Source: Slackia sp.
Lineage (GTDB): Bacteria > Actinomycetota > Coriobacteriia > Coriobacteriales > Eggerthellaceae
Direction of reading: 5' to 3'
NCBI GenBank assembly: GCA_029266945.1
Contig: JARIED010000027.1
Coordinates: 1 to 37,326 of the forward strand
DNA length: 37,326 nt
Shown here: piece by piece, positions 16,142-25,314 of the stretch
Position numbering within the stretch: the first letter of the stretch is position 1
Layout: each line of letters starts with the position of its first letter
Notes under the pieces: model-generated
Databases searched by the model: none
Seen by the model: the letters and a program-made list of their open reading frames with translations, nothing else
Told to the model about the DNA's origin: nothing
Position numbers and translations under genes: made by a program

Positions 16142-16474
16142 GAATTCCTCCTTTTTCCGCACTGCTTCTCGTAAGCCCCAATCATAGCGAACGAAACGCG
16201 GGGCCGCGGCGCGGCGGGCCAATATGCCCGGCCCCTCCATCGCAGCGCGCGGGCAACAGTCGGAATCCCGAAGAAAGGCCGCGTCGGCATATATAGACGC
16301 GCTCGTATAGATTCCCCGTTGTATACAAGAAATGCGTACGATGCGCGACCGTAGGCTTTATGATAGGTTTGATATGCGTTTTCACCCCGCAGCGGTGCGA
16401 TCGATCGACCGCACCCGCATGGGACGACGCAACCGATTGACTTCTACCAAGACTCCCGGGAAGGTAGGAAACCC
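16142..16474. other. Divergent spacer between the TIGR02452-like gene and purL
   Basis: No gene seen. On the purL side there is a possible -10 TATACA (16322-16327) directly followed by GAAATGCGTAC (16329-16339). A 5' UTR hairpin GGTGCG/CGCACC (16394-16399 with 16410-16415) follows. These are candidate control elements for purL. Confidence 0.45.
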
Positions 16475-19400
16475 ATGGTTTCTCGCATCTATGTTGAGAA
16501 GAAGCCCGGCTTCGACGTCGAGGCGCAGCAGCTTTTGCACGAGCTGCGCGGCACCCTCGGCATCGACGGCCTGAAGGGCATCCGTCTCATCAACCGCTAC
16601 GACGTGGAGGGCGCCAGCGACGAGCTGTTCCAGCAGTGCGTGCCCACCGTGTTCAGCGAGCCCCAATCTGACGACGCTTTCGCCGAGCTGCCCGTCGAGG
16701 ACGGCGCCGTGGTCTTTGCCGTGGAGCCTCTGCCCGGCCAGTTCGACCAGCGCGCGGCATCGGCCAGCGAGTGCATCCAGTTGATCAGCCAGGGCGAGCG
16801 CCCCGAGGTCGCCAGCGCCAAAGTGTACATGCTGGAAGGCGAGCTGTCCGCGTCCGACGTCGACGCCATCAAGCACTACGTCATCAACCCCATCGAGGCC
16901 CGCGAGGCATCGCTCGACACGCGGGACACGCTGAAGATGGCCCAGCCCACCCCTGGCGCCGTTGAGGTCATCGACGGCTTCCGCGAGCTCGGCGAGGCCG
17001 GCCTCGCCGCCTTCATCGCCGAGCGCGGCCTTGCCATGGACGAGGCCGATATCGCCTTCTGCCAGAAGTACTTCGCCGAAGACGAGCAGCGCGACCCCAC
17101 CATCACCGAAATCAAGATGATCGACACGTACTGGTCCGACCACTGCCGTCACACCACGTTCGGCACCGTGCTCGACAACGTGCAGATCGACGACGAGGCC
17201 GTGAAGGCCGCCTTCGAGCAGTACCTGGCCATGCGCCACGAGCTCGGCCGCGACGAGAAGCCCGTCTGTCTCATGGACATGGGCACCATCGGCGCGAAGT
17301 GGCTCAAATCCAAAGGCATCCTGAAAAACCTCGACGAGTCCGAGGAAATCAACGCCTGCACCGTCAAGATCAAGTGCGACGTGAACGGCGAGGAGCAGGA
17401 CTGGCTCTATCTGTTCAAGAACGAGACGCACAACCACCCCACGGAAATCGAGCCCTTCGGCGGCGCGGCCACCTGCGTTGGCGGCGCCATCCGCGACCCC
17501 TTGTCGGGCCGCAGCTATGTCTATCAGGCCATGCGCCTGACCGGCGCGGCCGACCCCACGGTACCCGTGTCCGAGACCCTCGAGGGCAAGCTTCCCCAGC
17601 GTAAGCTGGTCACCACCGCCGCTGCGGGCTATTCCTCGTACGGCAACCAGATCGGCCTTGCAACAGGCCAGGTCAACGAGCTGTACCATCCGGGCTACGC
17701 CGCCAAGCGCATGGAAATCGGCGCTGTCGTGGGCGCCACCCCGGCCGACCACGTGCGCCGCGAGACCCCCGCTCCAGGTGACGTGGTGGTCCTGCTGGGC
17801 GGTCGCACCGGCCGCGACGGCATCGGCGGTGCGACGGGCTCTTCCAAGGCCCACAATCTGGACAGCATCGAGACCTGCGGCGCCGAGGTGCAGAAGGGCA
17901 ACGCTCCCGTCGAGCGTAAGATCCAGCGCCTGTTCCGCCGCAAGGACGCCTGCGAAATGATCAAGCGCTGCAACGACTTCGGCGCGGGCGGCGTGTCCGT
18001 CGCCGTGGGAGAGCTGGCCGACGGCCTGTCCATCGATCTCAACCGCATCCCCAAGAAGTACGACGGCCTGGACGGCACCGAGCTGGCCATCTCCGAGAGC
18101 CAGGAGCGCATGGCCGTGGCGCTGGCGGCCGAAGACGTCGAGAAGTTCATCGAGCTGGCCCACGAGGAGAACCTCGAAGCCACCCCGATCGCCGAGGTCA
18201 CCGAGGAAGCGCGCGTGCGCATGAACTGGAACGGCGACGACATCGTCGACATCAGCCGCGACTTCCTGGCATCCAACGGCGCGCCCAAGCACCAGGACGT
18301 CCACATCGAAAAGGGCGGCAGCTACGTGCCCGAATGGAAGGGCGACACCCTGGCCGAGCGCATGCGCGGCCTGGTGGGCGATCTGAACGTGTGCTCTAAC
18401 AAGGGCCTTTCCGAGCGCTTCGACTCCACCATCGGCGCAGCCACCGTGCTCATGCCCTTCGGCGGCAAGAACCAGCTCACCCCCGCCATGGCCATGGCGG
18501 CCAAGCTGCCCGTCGACGGCGAGACCACCACGTGCTCCGGCATGGCCTGGGGATTCAACCCCTACCTGTCATCCGCCAACCAGTTCGAAGGCGCCTACGT
18601 GGCCGTCGTCGAGAGCGTGGCGAAGCTCGTGGCCGCCGGCTTCGAGCGCGAGAACGCCTACCTCACCTTCCAGGAATACTTCGAGCGCCTGCGCGACGAG
18701 GCGCAGCGCTGGGGCAAGCCCGCAGCGGCCGTCCTGGGCGCGCTGAAGGCTCAGGTCGAGCTGGGCGTGGGCGCCATCGGCGGCAAGGACTCCATGTCCG
18801 GCAGCTTCGAGAGCCTCGACGTTCCTCCCACGCTGGTCAGCTTCGCGACCGCCGTGGGCCACGTCGACCGCGTCACCTCGCCCGAGTTCAAGAAGGCGAG
18901 CAGCCGCGTCGTGCTGATCGAGCCCGCATACAAGCAGGGCACCGCCATGCCTGAGGCCGAGGGATTCCTCGAGGCCGTCGATGTGGTCGAAGGCCTCGTC
19001 GACGAGAGCAAGGCGCTCGCCATCTCGACGCCCGGCTTCGGCGGCCTCGCCGAGGCGCTGTTCAAGATGTGCGTCGGCAACGGCATCGGCATCGAGCTCG
19101 ACGAGAACCTCGCAGCCGATTCCCTGTTCGAGCTGAACTACGGCACCTTCATCGTCGAGCTTGCCGACGACGCCGAGCTTCCCGAGGACAGCGAGCTGCT
19201 TTCCGTCATGGAAATCGGCCGCACCACCGAGGAATACGCGTTCGTCGCCGCAGGCGAGACCCTCGACATGGCCGAGCTCCAGGAAGTCTGGGAAAGCGGC
19301 ATCGAGGGCGTCTTCCCGTACCGCAGCACCGAGGACGAGCGTGCAGCCGCTCCGAAGGTCGAGGCCGTCAACTATACCGACGCCCTGCCCCTGACTTACT

Positions 19401-20215
19401 GCGGCGCCATCGCCAAGCCGCGCGTGATCATTCCGGTGTTCCCCGGCACGAACTGCGAGTTCGACACCGCGCACGCCTTCGAGCGCGCCGGCGCCGTGGC
19501 GCAGACGCTCGTGATCAACAATCTCACCCCCGCCGCGATCGCCGAAAGCACCAAGGCGCTGGTCGAGGCCATCAGCAACAGCCAGATCGTCATGCTGCCC
19601 GGCGGCTTCTCCGGCGGCGACGAACCCGACGGCTCCGCGAAGTTCATCACCGCGTTCTTCCGCGCCCCCGAGGTCACCGAGGCCGTGCGCGACCTGCTGC
19701 AGAACCGCGACGGCTTGATGCTGGGCATCTGCAACGGCTTCCAGGCCCTCGTGAAGCTGGGCCTGGTCCCCTACGGCGATATTCGCCCGATAGATGCCGA
19801 CTGCCCCACGCTGACCTTCAACGAGATCGGCCGTCACCAGAGCCGCCTTGTGCGCACCCGCGTCGCGTCCAATCTCTCGCCTTGGTTCAGCAAGTGCGAA
19901 GTGGGCGACGTGCACACCGTGGCCATCAGCCACGGCGAGGGCCGCTTCGTCGCAAGCCCCGAGCTTGCTGCCGAGCTTGCCAAGAACGGCCAGATCGCCA
20001 CGCAGTACGTCGACGAGGACGGCATGCCCTCCATGGACCGGAGCGTGAACCCCAACGGTTCCATCATGGCCATCGAAGGCATCACCAGCCCGGACGGCCG
20101 CGTCCTGGGCAAGATGGGCCACACCGAGCGCAACGGCTACGGCCTGTACAAGAACGTTCCCGGCGACACGTTCCAACCCCTCATCGAGGGCGGTGTGAGC
20201 TACTTCACCGAGTAG
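16475..20215 (+). CDS. purL: Phosphoribosylformylglycinamidine synthase, single-chain clostridial type
   Basis: A 1246-residue enzyme that converts FGAR to FGAM with glutamine and ATP in purine biosynthesis. It joins PurS-like (1 to about 90), synthetase (SDHCRHTTF near 224; GGKDSMSGSF near 770) and C-terminal glutamine amidotransferase parts in one chain. The glutaminase domain shows FPGTNCEFD (about 988), the nucleophile C1086 in MLGICNGFQ, and HGEGRF (His about 1153). The N-terminus RIYVEKKPGFDVEA fits the clostridial single-chain subtype (TIGR01857) rather than the PurS/PurQ/PurL split found in most Actinobacteria. AAGGTAGGAA precedes the ATG, and a strong terminator follows. Confidence 0.97.
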   Translation: MVSRIYVEKKPGFDVEAQQLLHELRGTLGIDGLKGIRLINRYDVEGASDELFQQCVPTVFSEPQSDDAFAELPVEDGAVVFAVEPLPGQFDQRAASASECIQLISQGERPEVASAKVYMLEGELSASDVDAIKHYVINPIEAREASLDTRDTLKMAQPTPGAVEVIDGFRELGEAGLAAFIAERGLAMDEADIAFCQKYFAEDEQRDPTITEIKMIDTYWSDHCRHTTFGTVLDNVQIDDEAVKAAFEQYLAMRHELGRDEKPVCLMDMGTIGAKWLKSKGILKNLDESEEINACTVKIKCDVNGEEQDWLYLFKNETHNHPTEIEPFGGAATCVGGAIRDPLSGRSYVYQAMRLTGAADPTVPVSETLEGKLPQRKLVTTAAAGYSSYGNQIGLATGQVNELYHPGYAAKRMEIGAVVGATPADHVRRETPAPGDVVVLLGGRTGRDGIGGATGSSKAHNLDSIETCGAEVQKGNAPVERKIQRLFRRKDACEMIKRCNDFGAGGVSVAVGELADGLSIDLNRIPKKYDGLDGTELAISESQERMAVALAAEDVEKFIELAHEENLEATPIAEVTEEARVRMNWNGDDIVDISRDFLASNGAPKHQDVHIEKGGSYVPEWKGDTLAERMRGLVGDLNVCSNKGLSERFDSTIGAATVLMPFGGKNQLTPAMAMAAKLPVDGETTTCSGMAWGFNPYLSSANQFEGAYVAVVESVAKLVAAGFERENAYLTFQEYFERLRDEAQRWGKPAAAVLGALKAQVELGVGAIGGKDSMSGSFESLDVPPTLVSFATAVGHVDRVTSPEFKKASSRVVLIEPAYKQGTAMPEAEGFLEAVDVVEGLVDESKALAISTPGFGGLAEALFKMCVGNGIGIELDENLAADSLFELNYGTFIVELADDAELPEDSELLSVMEIGRTTEEYAFVAAGETLDMAELQEVWESGIEGVFPYRSTEDERAAAPKVEAVNYTDALPLTYCGAIAKPRVIIPVFPGTNCEFDTAHAFERAGAVAQTLVINNLTPAAIAESTKALVEAISNSQIVMLPGGFSGGDEPDGSAKFITAFFRAPEVTEAVRDLLQNRDGLMLGICNGFQALVKLGLVPYGDIRPIDADCPTLTFNEIGRHQSRLVRTRVASNLSPWFSKCEVGDVHTVAISHGEGRFVASPELAAELAKNGQIATQYVDEDGMPSMDRSVNPNGSIMAIEGITSPDGRVLGKMGHTERNGYGLYKNVPGDTFQPLIEGGVSYFTE

Positions 20216-20257
20216 CGAGCACGCAGCGCGCACCGCATGTGCGCCCCTGAAACGACG

Positions 20258-20292
20258 AAGGCCTGCGACACATCGATGTCGCAGGCCTTTTC
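20258..20292 (+). terminator. Rho-independent terminator of purL
   Basis: AAGGCCTGCGACA (20258-20270) pairs with TGTCGCAGGCCTT (20277-20289) around a 6-base loop and ends in TTTT. It may also slow transcription leaving fchA on the other strand. Confidence 0.9.
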
Positions 20293-20367
20293 TGTATAAA
20301 GAGCCGGTCGAGGGCCGATGGAGCCGACGGGCCCGAAGCGCCCCCCCTTGAAACGACGTGCTCCGAT

Positions 20368-20985
20368 CTAACGCCTGATCTGCGCGCGAACGAACGCCGC
20401 AACCTCGTCTGCCGCGCAGCCGGCGTCGGCGATCAGGGCATCGGATTCTTCCTCCAACGCGCGCGCCGCAGCTTCATCGTCCATGAAGCTCGTGTTTATA
20501 TACACGTTGAGCGAAGCCGCCTCGAGCGCCGCCTTCGCGAGCACTGCGGCCGCGCCAGCGTCCGAAAGCGCGAAATGCGATCCGTTATGCGCCATATAGG
20601 CGTCGATTTCGATCACGCGGGCGCACGCGCGCATGATGCGCAGAGGCACGTCGCATGCCGCGCCCAACGCGCTCTGTTCCGCATCGTGGCGGGCGGCCTG
20701 CTCTTCTTCGGTTTCCTTGGGCATCTTCCACGTTGCGGCCAACGCGGCGAACGCCTCGGCATCGGCGTCGATCAGCGACAGCAGTTCGACGCGGCAGGCG
20801 TCGAAATCGGCCAGAGCCTCTTTCAATTCCGCATCGCGGTCGAAGAATTTCTTCTTGCCGATGGTCAAATGGGCGACCATCGATCCGAGCGCGGCGGCAA
20901 GCGCGCCAGCCATCGCCGATGCTCCGCCGCCGCCCGGCGTAGGAGCCTTGCTGGCAAGCGCGTCGGTGAACGTCGTATCGACCAT
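20368..20985 (-). CDS. fchA: Cyclodeaminase / methenyl-THF cyclohydrolase (FchA-type)
   Basis: A 205-residue protein of the formiminotransferase-cyclodeaminase family. It starts with FTDALASKAPTPGGGGASAM, the conserved folate-site segment, and is otherwise all-helical (ALAAALGSMVAHLTIGKKK). In clostridia FchA converts 5,10-methenyl-THF to 10-formyl-THF and back; the homologous FTCD domain deaminates formimino-THF. fhs lies upstream on the same strand, so a methenyl/formyl-THF role is the better guess. GAAGGAGAGG precedes the ATG. The fhs terminator in between implies its own promoter. Confidence 0.85.
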   Translation of the reverse strand: MVDTTFTDALASKAPTPGGGGASAMAGALAAALGSMVAHLTIGKKKFFDRDAELKEALADFDACRVELLSLIDADAEAFAALAATWKMPKETEEEQAARHDAEQSALGAACDVPLRIMRACARVIEIDAYMAHNGSHFALSDAGAAAVLAKAALEAASLNVYINTSFMDDEAAARALEEESDALIADAGCAADEVAAFVRAQIRR

Positions 20986-21311
20986 GTCCCTCTCCTTCTG
21001 CGTCGGAACCGATCGATTCCGACGAATCCATGCGCCTCAGGCCGCTTTTTCGATATCGGGCGCTAAAACCGGACGAAAATACCCGGCCCGCACGCCCGGA
21101 AAGGCGCCGCTGCTTGCATTTCCCAGGGTCAACAACGACCACGCAAACAGCACGCACGCGCTTTCGCGGCAAAGCCGCGTTTCCCGGCCTTGCAAGACGC
21201 TTCTCTCCAAAAAAACAAGGGGCTCGCCATAGCGGGCCCCTTGCGCACGATCGTCGTGCCGTGTACTACGCCGCGCCTGAGCATTTCCGCACAGGCATCA
21301 CGCATCGAACC
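20986..21311. other. Spacer between fhs and fchA
   Basis: No gene seen. It holds the fhs terminator at 21209-21243 and presumably the fchA promoter, which I could not define. Open frames here are shadows. Confidence 0.5.
21209..21243 (-). terminator. Rho-independent terminator of fhs
   Basis: On the minus strand CAAGGGGCCCGC, a 4-base loop, then GCGAGCCCCTTG (one mismatch) is followed by seven Ts (plus A-run 21209-21215). It begins about 70 bases after the fhs stop. Confidence 0.9.
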
Positions 21312-22979
21312 TTAGAACAGACCCGTGATGCGGCCGGTCTCGTCCACGTCGATGTTTTCGGCCGCGGGCTTCTTGGGCAGGCCGGGCATGGTCATGATAT
21401 TGCCCGTAAGCACCACCACGAAGCCGGCGCCTGCGGAAACCTTGACGTTGCGCACCGTGATACGGAAGCCGCGCGGAGCGCCCAGCTTGGTCTGGTCGTC
21501 GGAGAAGCTGTACTGGGTCTTCGCCATGCAGACGGGCATGGTGCCGAAGCCCAGGTCCTCGAGCTGCCTGATTTCCTTCTTCGCGGCGGGCGTGAAGTCG
21601 ACGCCGTCGGCGTGGTAGATGCGCTTGGCGATGGCGTCGATCTTCTCGGCCAAGCCGAGGTCGTCCTCGTAGCAGAACTCGAACTCGTTGGGCTCTTCGC
21701 ACAGGCGGACCACCTCTTCGGCCAGGGCCTTGCCGCCCTCGCCGCCCTTGGCCCACACCTCGGACAGAGCGACGTTCACGCCGAGTTCCTTGCACTTGGC
21801 CTCGACCAGGTCGAGCTCGGCCTTGGTGTCGGTCGGGAAGGCGTTGATGGCCACGACGCAGGGAAGCTTGTAGACCTTGGTGATGTTCTCGACATGCTGC
21901 AGCAGGTTGGGCAGGCCGGCCTCGAGCGCTTCGAGGTTCTCCTCGTTGAGCTCGGACTTGGGAACGCCGCCGTGGTTCTTAAGGGCGCGCACCGTGGCGA
22001 CCACGACCACCGCGTCGGGCCTCAAGCCCGCCAGACGGCACTTGATGTCGAGGAACTTCTCGGCGCCCAGGTCGGCGCCGAAGCCCGCCTCGGTGATGCA
22101 GTAATCGCCCAGCGCCATGGCCATGTTGGTGGCCATGATGGAGTTGCAGCCGTGGGCGATGTTGGCGAAGGGGCCGCCGTGCACGAACGCGGGCGTGCCT
22201 TCGAGCGTCTGCACCAGGTTGGGCTTGAGGGCGTCCTTGAGCAGCGCGCACATGGCGCCCTGGGCGTTGAGCTGGCCAGCGGTGATGGGCTGGTCATCGC
22301 GCGTGTAGCCGACGACGATGCGGGCCAGGCGCTCCTTGAGGTCGGTGATGCTGGTGGCCAGGCAGAAGATGGCCATGATTTCGGAAGCGACGGTGATGTC
22401 GAAGCCGTCCTCGCGCGGCACGCCGCACACCTTGCCGCCGATGCCGCACACGATGTTGCGCAGCTGGCGGTCGTTCATGTCGACGACGCGCTTCCAGGTG
22501 ATGCGGCGCACGTCGAAGCCGAGCGCGTTGCCCTGGTGGATGTGGTTGTCGATCATAGCGGCCAGCAGGTTGTTCGCCGCGCCGATGGCGTGGAAGTCGC
22601 CCGTGAAGTGCAGGTTGATGTCTTCCATGGGAACGACCTGGGCGTAGCCGCCGCCTGCGGCGCCGCCCTTGATGCCGAACACGGGGCCGAGCGAAGGCTC
22701 GCGCAGCGCCACGACGACGTTCTTGCCGATCTTGCGCATGCCGTCGGCCAGGCCGACCGTCGTAGTGGTCTTGCCCTCGCCTGCGGGCGTGGGATTGATG
22801 GCGGTCACGAGAACGAGCTTGCCGGGCGTATGCGGCTCATCGAGCAGCAGGTTGTAGTCGACTTTCGCCTTGTGGCTTCCGTAAAGCTCAAGATACTTCT
22901 CGGGAACTCCGGCACGTTCGGCAATAGCGGCGATGTGCTCGGGAGTGACGGACTGGGCGATTTCAATGTCGGTCAACAC
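21312..22979 (-). CDS. fhs: Formate--tetrahydrofolate ligase
   Basis: A 555-residue enzyme that joins formate and THF with ATP to give 10-formyl-THF, for purine synthesis and for acetogenic-type one-carbon pathways. The P-loop [14 protein letters not shown] is at residues 61-74. Other conserved parts are [32 protein letters not shown] and [18 protein letters not shown]. The GTG at 22979 is chosen for GGAAAGGAAGG just upstream and because it gives the family's usual length of about 557; the frame is open further upstream but without similarity. fchA is the next gene on this strand. Confidence 0.97.
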   Translation of the reverse strand: MLTDIEIAQSVTPEHIAAIAERAGVPEKYLELYGSHKAKVDYNLLLDEPHTPGKLVLVTAINPTPAGEGKTTTTVGLADGMRKIGKNVVVALREPSLGPVFGIKGGAAGGGYAQVVPMEDINLHFTGDFHAIGAANNLLAAMIDNHIHQGNALGFDVRRITWKRVVDMNDRQLRNIVCGIGGKVCGVPREDGFDITVASEIMAIFCLATSITDLKERLARIVVGYTRDDQPITAGQLNAQGAMCALLKDALKPNLVQTLEGTPAFVHGGPFANIAHGCNSIMATNMAMALGDYCITEAGFGADLGAEKFLDIKCRLAGLRPDAVVVVATVRALKNHGGVPKSELNEENLEALEAGLPNLLQHVENITKVYKLPCVVAINAFPTDTKAELDLVEAKCKELGVNVALSEVWAKGGEGGKALAEEVVRLCEEPNEFEFCYEDDLGLAEKIDAIAKRIYHADGVDFTPAAKKEIRQLEDLGFGTMPVCMAKTQYSFSDDQTKLGAPRGFRITVRNVKVSAGAGFVVVLTGNIMTMPGLPKKPAAENIDVDETGRITGLF

Positions 22980-23281
22980 GTCGGGCCCTTCCTTTCCTGC
23001 TCGATGGGTCTGGGATACCGCCATTCTAACCGCCCGGGCGCGTGGAACGCCCGGGTATTGACGAACGCCCCCATCCTCTCCAGAACCGGCGCCCCGAACG
23101 TCGGCGAACGGCACGGCAGCGAAACGGCAACGCCCGTGCAACGCGAAGGCAACTCTTCGGCTACGACGCGGTGTCTATTCTCCCGCGTGATATGATGAGC
23201 TCCACCGAATCGATGCGCGAAAGCATCGGCGCCCGATGCGCGCGACAAGGCATCCGGGCGCATTCGACGAAAGGAACGACC
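22980..23281. other. Divergent spacer between fhs and the response regulator gene
   Basis: No gene seen. On the fhs side there is an 8-bp perfect inverted repeat CCCGGGCG/CGCCCGGG (23033-23055, 7-base loop). It overlaps the space between a weak -35 and a possible -10 TAGAAT (plus 23023-23028) and could be an operator. On the other side is the extended -10 of the response regulator. Confidence 0.4.
23188..23196 (+). promoter_or_regulatory. Candidate extended -10 promoter of the two-component system
   Basis: TGATATGAT (TGn plus TATGAT), 86 bases before the GTG start. No good -35 is seen. Confidence 0.4.
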
Positions 23282-23974
23282 GTGAACGAAGAAGTAGAAT
23301 CCATCCTGGTCGTCGACGACGAACAGTCCATCACCGACTTCGTTTCCTACAGCCTTATGAAAGAAGGCTTCAAGGTAGACGTTGCCTCGAACGGCGAAGC
23401 GGGCCTCGAAGCGGCCACGCACAAGCACTACGACCTTTTCGTGCTAGACATCATGCTCCCAGGCATGGACGGCTACGAACTGTGCCGTCGCCTGCGCGCA
23501 CGCACGAGCGCGCCCGTCCTGTTCCTCTCCGCCCGCGACACCGAGCTCGACAAGGTGGTCGGCCTGGAAATCGGTGGCGACGACTACCTGGCCAAGCCCT
23601 TCGGCGTGCGTGAGCTGATCGCCCGCGTGCGCGCCCTGCTGCGCCGCGGCTCCATCGACGCCGCGGCCGATTCGAGCACGCTCACCGCGGCGGGCATCAC
23701 CCTCGACGAAGACCGCCACATCGCCGAAGGCGAAAACGGCCCGATTGACCTCACCCCGCGCGAATTCGAGCTGCTTGCCGCCCTTATGAAGGACGCGGGC
23801 AAGGTAGTCACGCGCGAAGACCTGCTGCGCGAAGCCTGGGGCTGGGAATACATCACCGAGACGAAAACCGTCGACACCCACATCAAACGACTGCGCGACA
23901 AGATATCCGCCGCGGGCTTCAACCCCGGCATCATCGAAACGGTCCGAGGCTACGGCTACCGCCTGCGCGCGTGA
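23282..23974 (+). CDS. OmpR/PhoB family response regulator
   Basis: A 230-residue two-component regulator. The receiver domain (1-120) has the acidic pair D12-D13, the phospho-acceptor D56 in FVLDIMLPGMDG, and K105 in DYLAKPFG. The winged-helix output domain (about 135-230) contains LTPREFELLAALM and the recognition region ETKTVDTHIKRLRDKI, ending VRGYGYRLRA. The GTG at 23282 follows GAAAGGAACG. The cognate kinase is encoded 135 bases downstream, with a hairpin between the genes. Confidence 0.95.
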   Translation: MNEEVESILVVDDEQSITDFVSYSLMKEGFKVDVASNGEAGLEAATHKHYDLFVLDIMLPGMDGYELCRRLRARTSAPVLFLSARDTELDKVVGLEIGGDDYLAKPFGVRELIARVRALLRRGSIDAAADSSTLTAAGITLDEDRHIAEGENGPIDLTPREFELLAALMKDAGKVVTREDLLREAWGWEYITETKTVDTHIKRLRDKISAAGFNPGIIETVRGYGYRLRA

Positions 23975-23978
23975 TTTC

Positions 23979-24011
23979 GACGGAAGCGCCCGCCATGGGC
24001 GCTTCGTCTTT
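23979..24011 (+). terminator. Hairpin between response regulator and kinase genes
   Basis: GACGGAAGCGCCC (23979-23991) pairs with GGGCGCTTCGTC (23997-24008) with one bulged G, then TTT. It starts four bases after the regulator stop. It is likely a partial terminator that lowers kinase expression. Confidence 0.6.
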
Positions 24012-24109
24012 ATAGCGGCATACGAGCGAAGCCATGCCGGCCGGCGCGGCCCGACGCATCGGGCCGGACGCGCCGCACGATCCAAATGCACGACCGAGGA
24101 ACACCTCCC

Positions 24110-25147
24110 TTGAAACGACTCCAAACATACTTCTCGGTATTGACGGCCATCTTCACCATGGCATCCGCCCTGGCGATGCTTTTCATCATCGCGTTCGCGG
24201 GATTCGACCACCCCGCCTTCCTGGTCTGGTGCGTCTTCATGGGCTGCACGTTCACCTTCGTCTTGAGCCTGGCGATCGGCCATTACATGGCGGACCCGCT
24301 CTCGAGCCTGCACCGCAAGGCGAAAGCCGTGCTCGAAGGCGACACACGCGTCACAATCGAACCCGACGGCAAGCTCTACGAAGCCGACCTGCTGGCCGAT
24401 GACTTCATCGCCTTGAGCGAACAGACCAAGACCAAGATGAGCGACCTGGCCGTGCAGCAGAAGCGCCAGACCCGATTCATCAGCGACGTGGCCCACGAGC
24501 TGCGCACCCCGCTGACCGCCATCCGCGGCAACGCCGAAACGCTCATGGACCCCGATATGCCGCAGGAGCTGCGCGAACGCTTCTGCCACACCATCATCAG
24601 CGAATCAGAGCGCCTCTCGCGCATGGCCAACGAGCTTTTGACCCTGCAGCACATCGAGGAAGGCACCGACCAGATCATGATGCAGCGCGTGAACCTGCAC
24701 GCGATCGCCGAAGACGTCGCCGATGCACTCGGCCCGCTCATCGAAGAGCGCGGCGGGTCGCTCGAAATCACCGGCGAGGCGCCCGACGTGCTGGGCATCC
24801 CCGACCGCCTGCAGCAGGTCATCTACAACCTCGTAGCCAACGCCTCGCGCTTCATCGGCGAAGACGGCCACATCGTGGTCAAGCTCGAAGGCCTGGCCGA
24901 CCGCTCGGTCATCAGCGTGCTCGACGACGGCCCGGGATTCGGCAACGTCGACCCGAAGCTTTTGTTCACGCGCTTCTATCGCGGCGACAACTCCCGTGCG
25001 CGCAACACCGGCGGCACGGGTCTGGGCCTGGCCATTGCCAAAAGCGTCGTGGACGCGCATGACGGCACCATCGAAGCCTTCAACCGCGCCGAGGGCGGCG
25101 CGGCCTTCATCGTGGCGCTCCCCAGCATTCACGAGCACGTGCGCTAA
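24110..25147 (+). CDS. Membrane sensor histidine kinase
   Basis: A 345-residue kinase. Two transmembrane helices (about 9-30 and 37-60) are separated by only a few residues (GFDHPA), so there is no extracytoplasmic sensor domain. A HAMP-like segment follows (ADPLSSLHRKAKAVLEGD). The phospho-acceptor His is H129 in DVAHELRTPL. The ATPase domain shows N-box NLVANASRF, G1 DDGPGFG and G2 GTGLGLAI. I favour the TTG start at 24110 because GAGGAA lies 9 bases upstream; an ATG at 24086 in the same frame lacks a ribosome site. Partner of the upstream response regulator. The signal is unknown and is probably sensed in or near the membrane. Confidence 0.9.
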   Translation: MKRLQTYFSVLTAIFTMASALAMLFIIAFAGFDHPAFLVWCVFMGCTFTFVLSLAIGHYMADPLSSLHRKAKAVLEGDTRVTIEPDGKLYEADLLADDFIALSEQTKTKMSDLAVQQKRQTRFISDVAHELRTPLTAIRGNAETLMDPDMPQELRERFCHTIISESERLSRMANELLTLQHIEEGTDQIMMQRVNLHAIAEDVADALGPLIEERGGSLEITGEAPDVLGIPDRLQQVIYNLVANASRFIGEDGHIVVKLEGLADRSVISVLDDGPGFGNVDPKLLFTRFYRGDNSRARNTGGTGLGLAIAKSVVDAHDGTIEAFNRAEGGAAFIVALPSIHEHVR

Positions 25148-25157
25148 GCCACGCGCC

Positions 25158-25177
25158 CCTCGCCCGAAGCGGCGAGG
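25158..25177 (+). terminator. Hairpin after the histidine kinase gene
   Basis: CCTCGCC-CGAAGC-GGCGAGG, 10 bases after the stop; no T-run follows. Confidence 0.4.
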
Positions 25178-25265
25178 CGGCCGGTCCGCGCGCGACATGG
25201 CGGCATCGCCCGTTTAGACGCGAAATACCTTAGAGATGGGGATAATCGAATACCGCCGCCGCTTC

Positions 25266-25271
25266 TATAAT
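25266..25271 (+). promoter_or_regulatory. Candidate -10 box of the MFS gene
   Basis: A perfect TATAAT, 43 bases before the MFS ATG. No convincing -35 was found at the usual spacing. Confidence 0.4.
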
Positions 25272-25314
25272 GGCTCAGCGACACGCGAGAATCAGAACGG
25301 CAGGAGGAACGACC

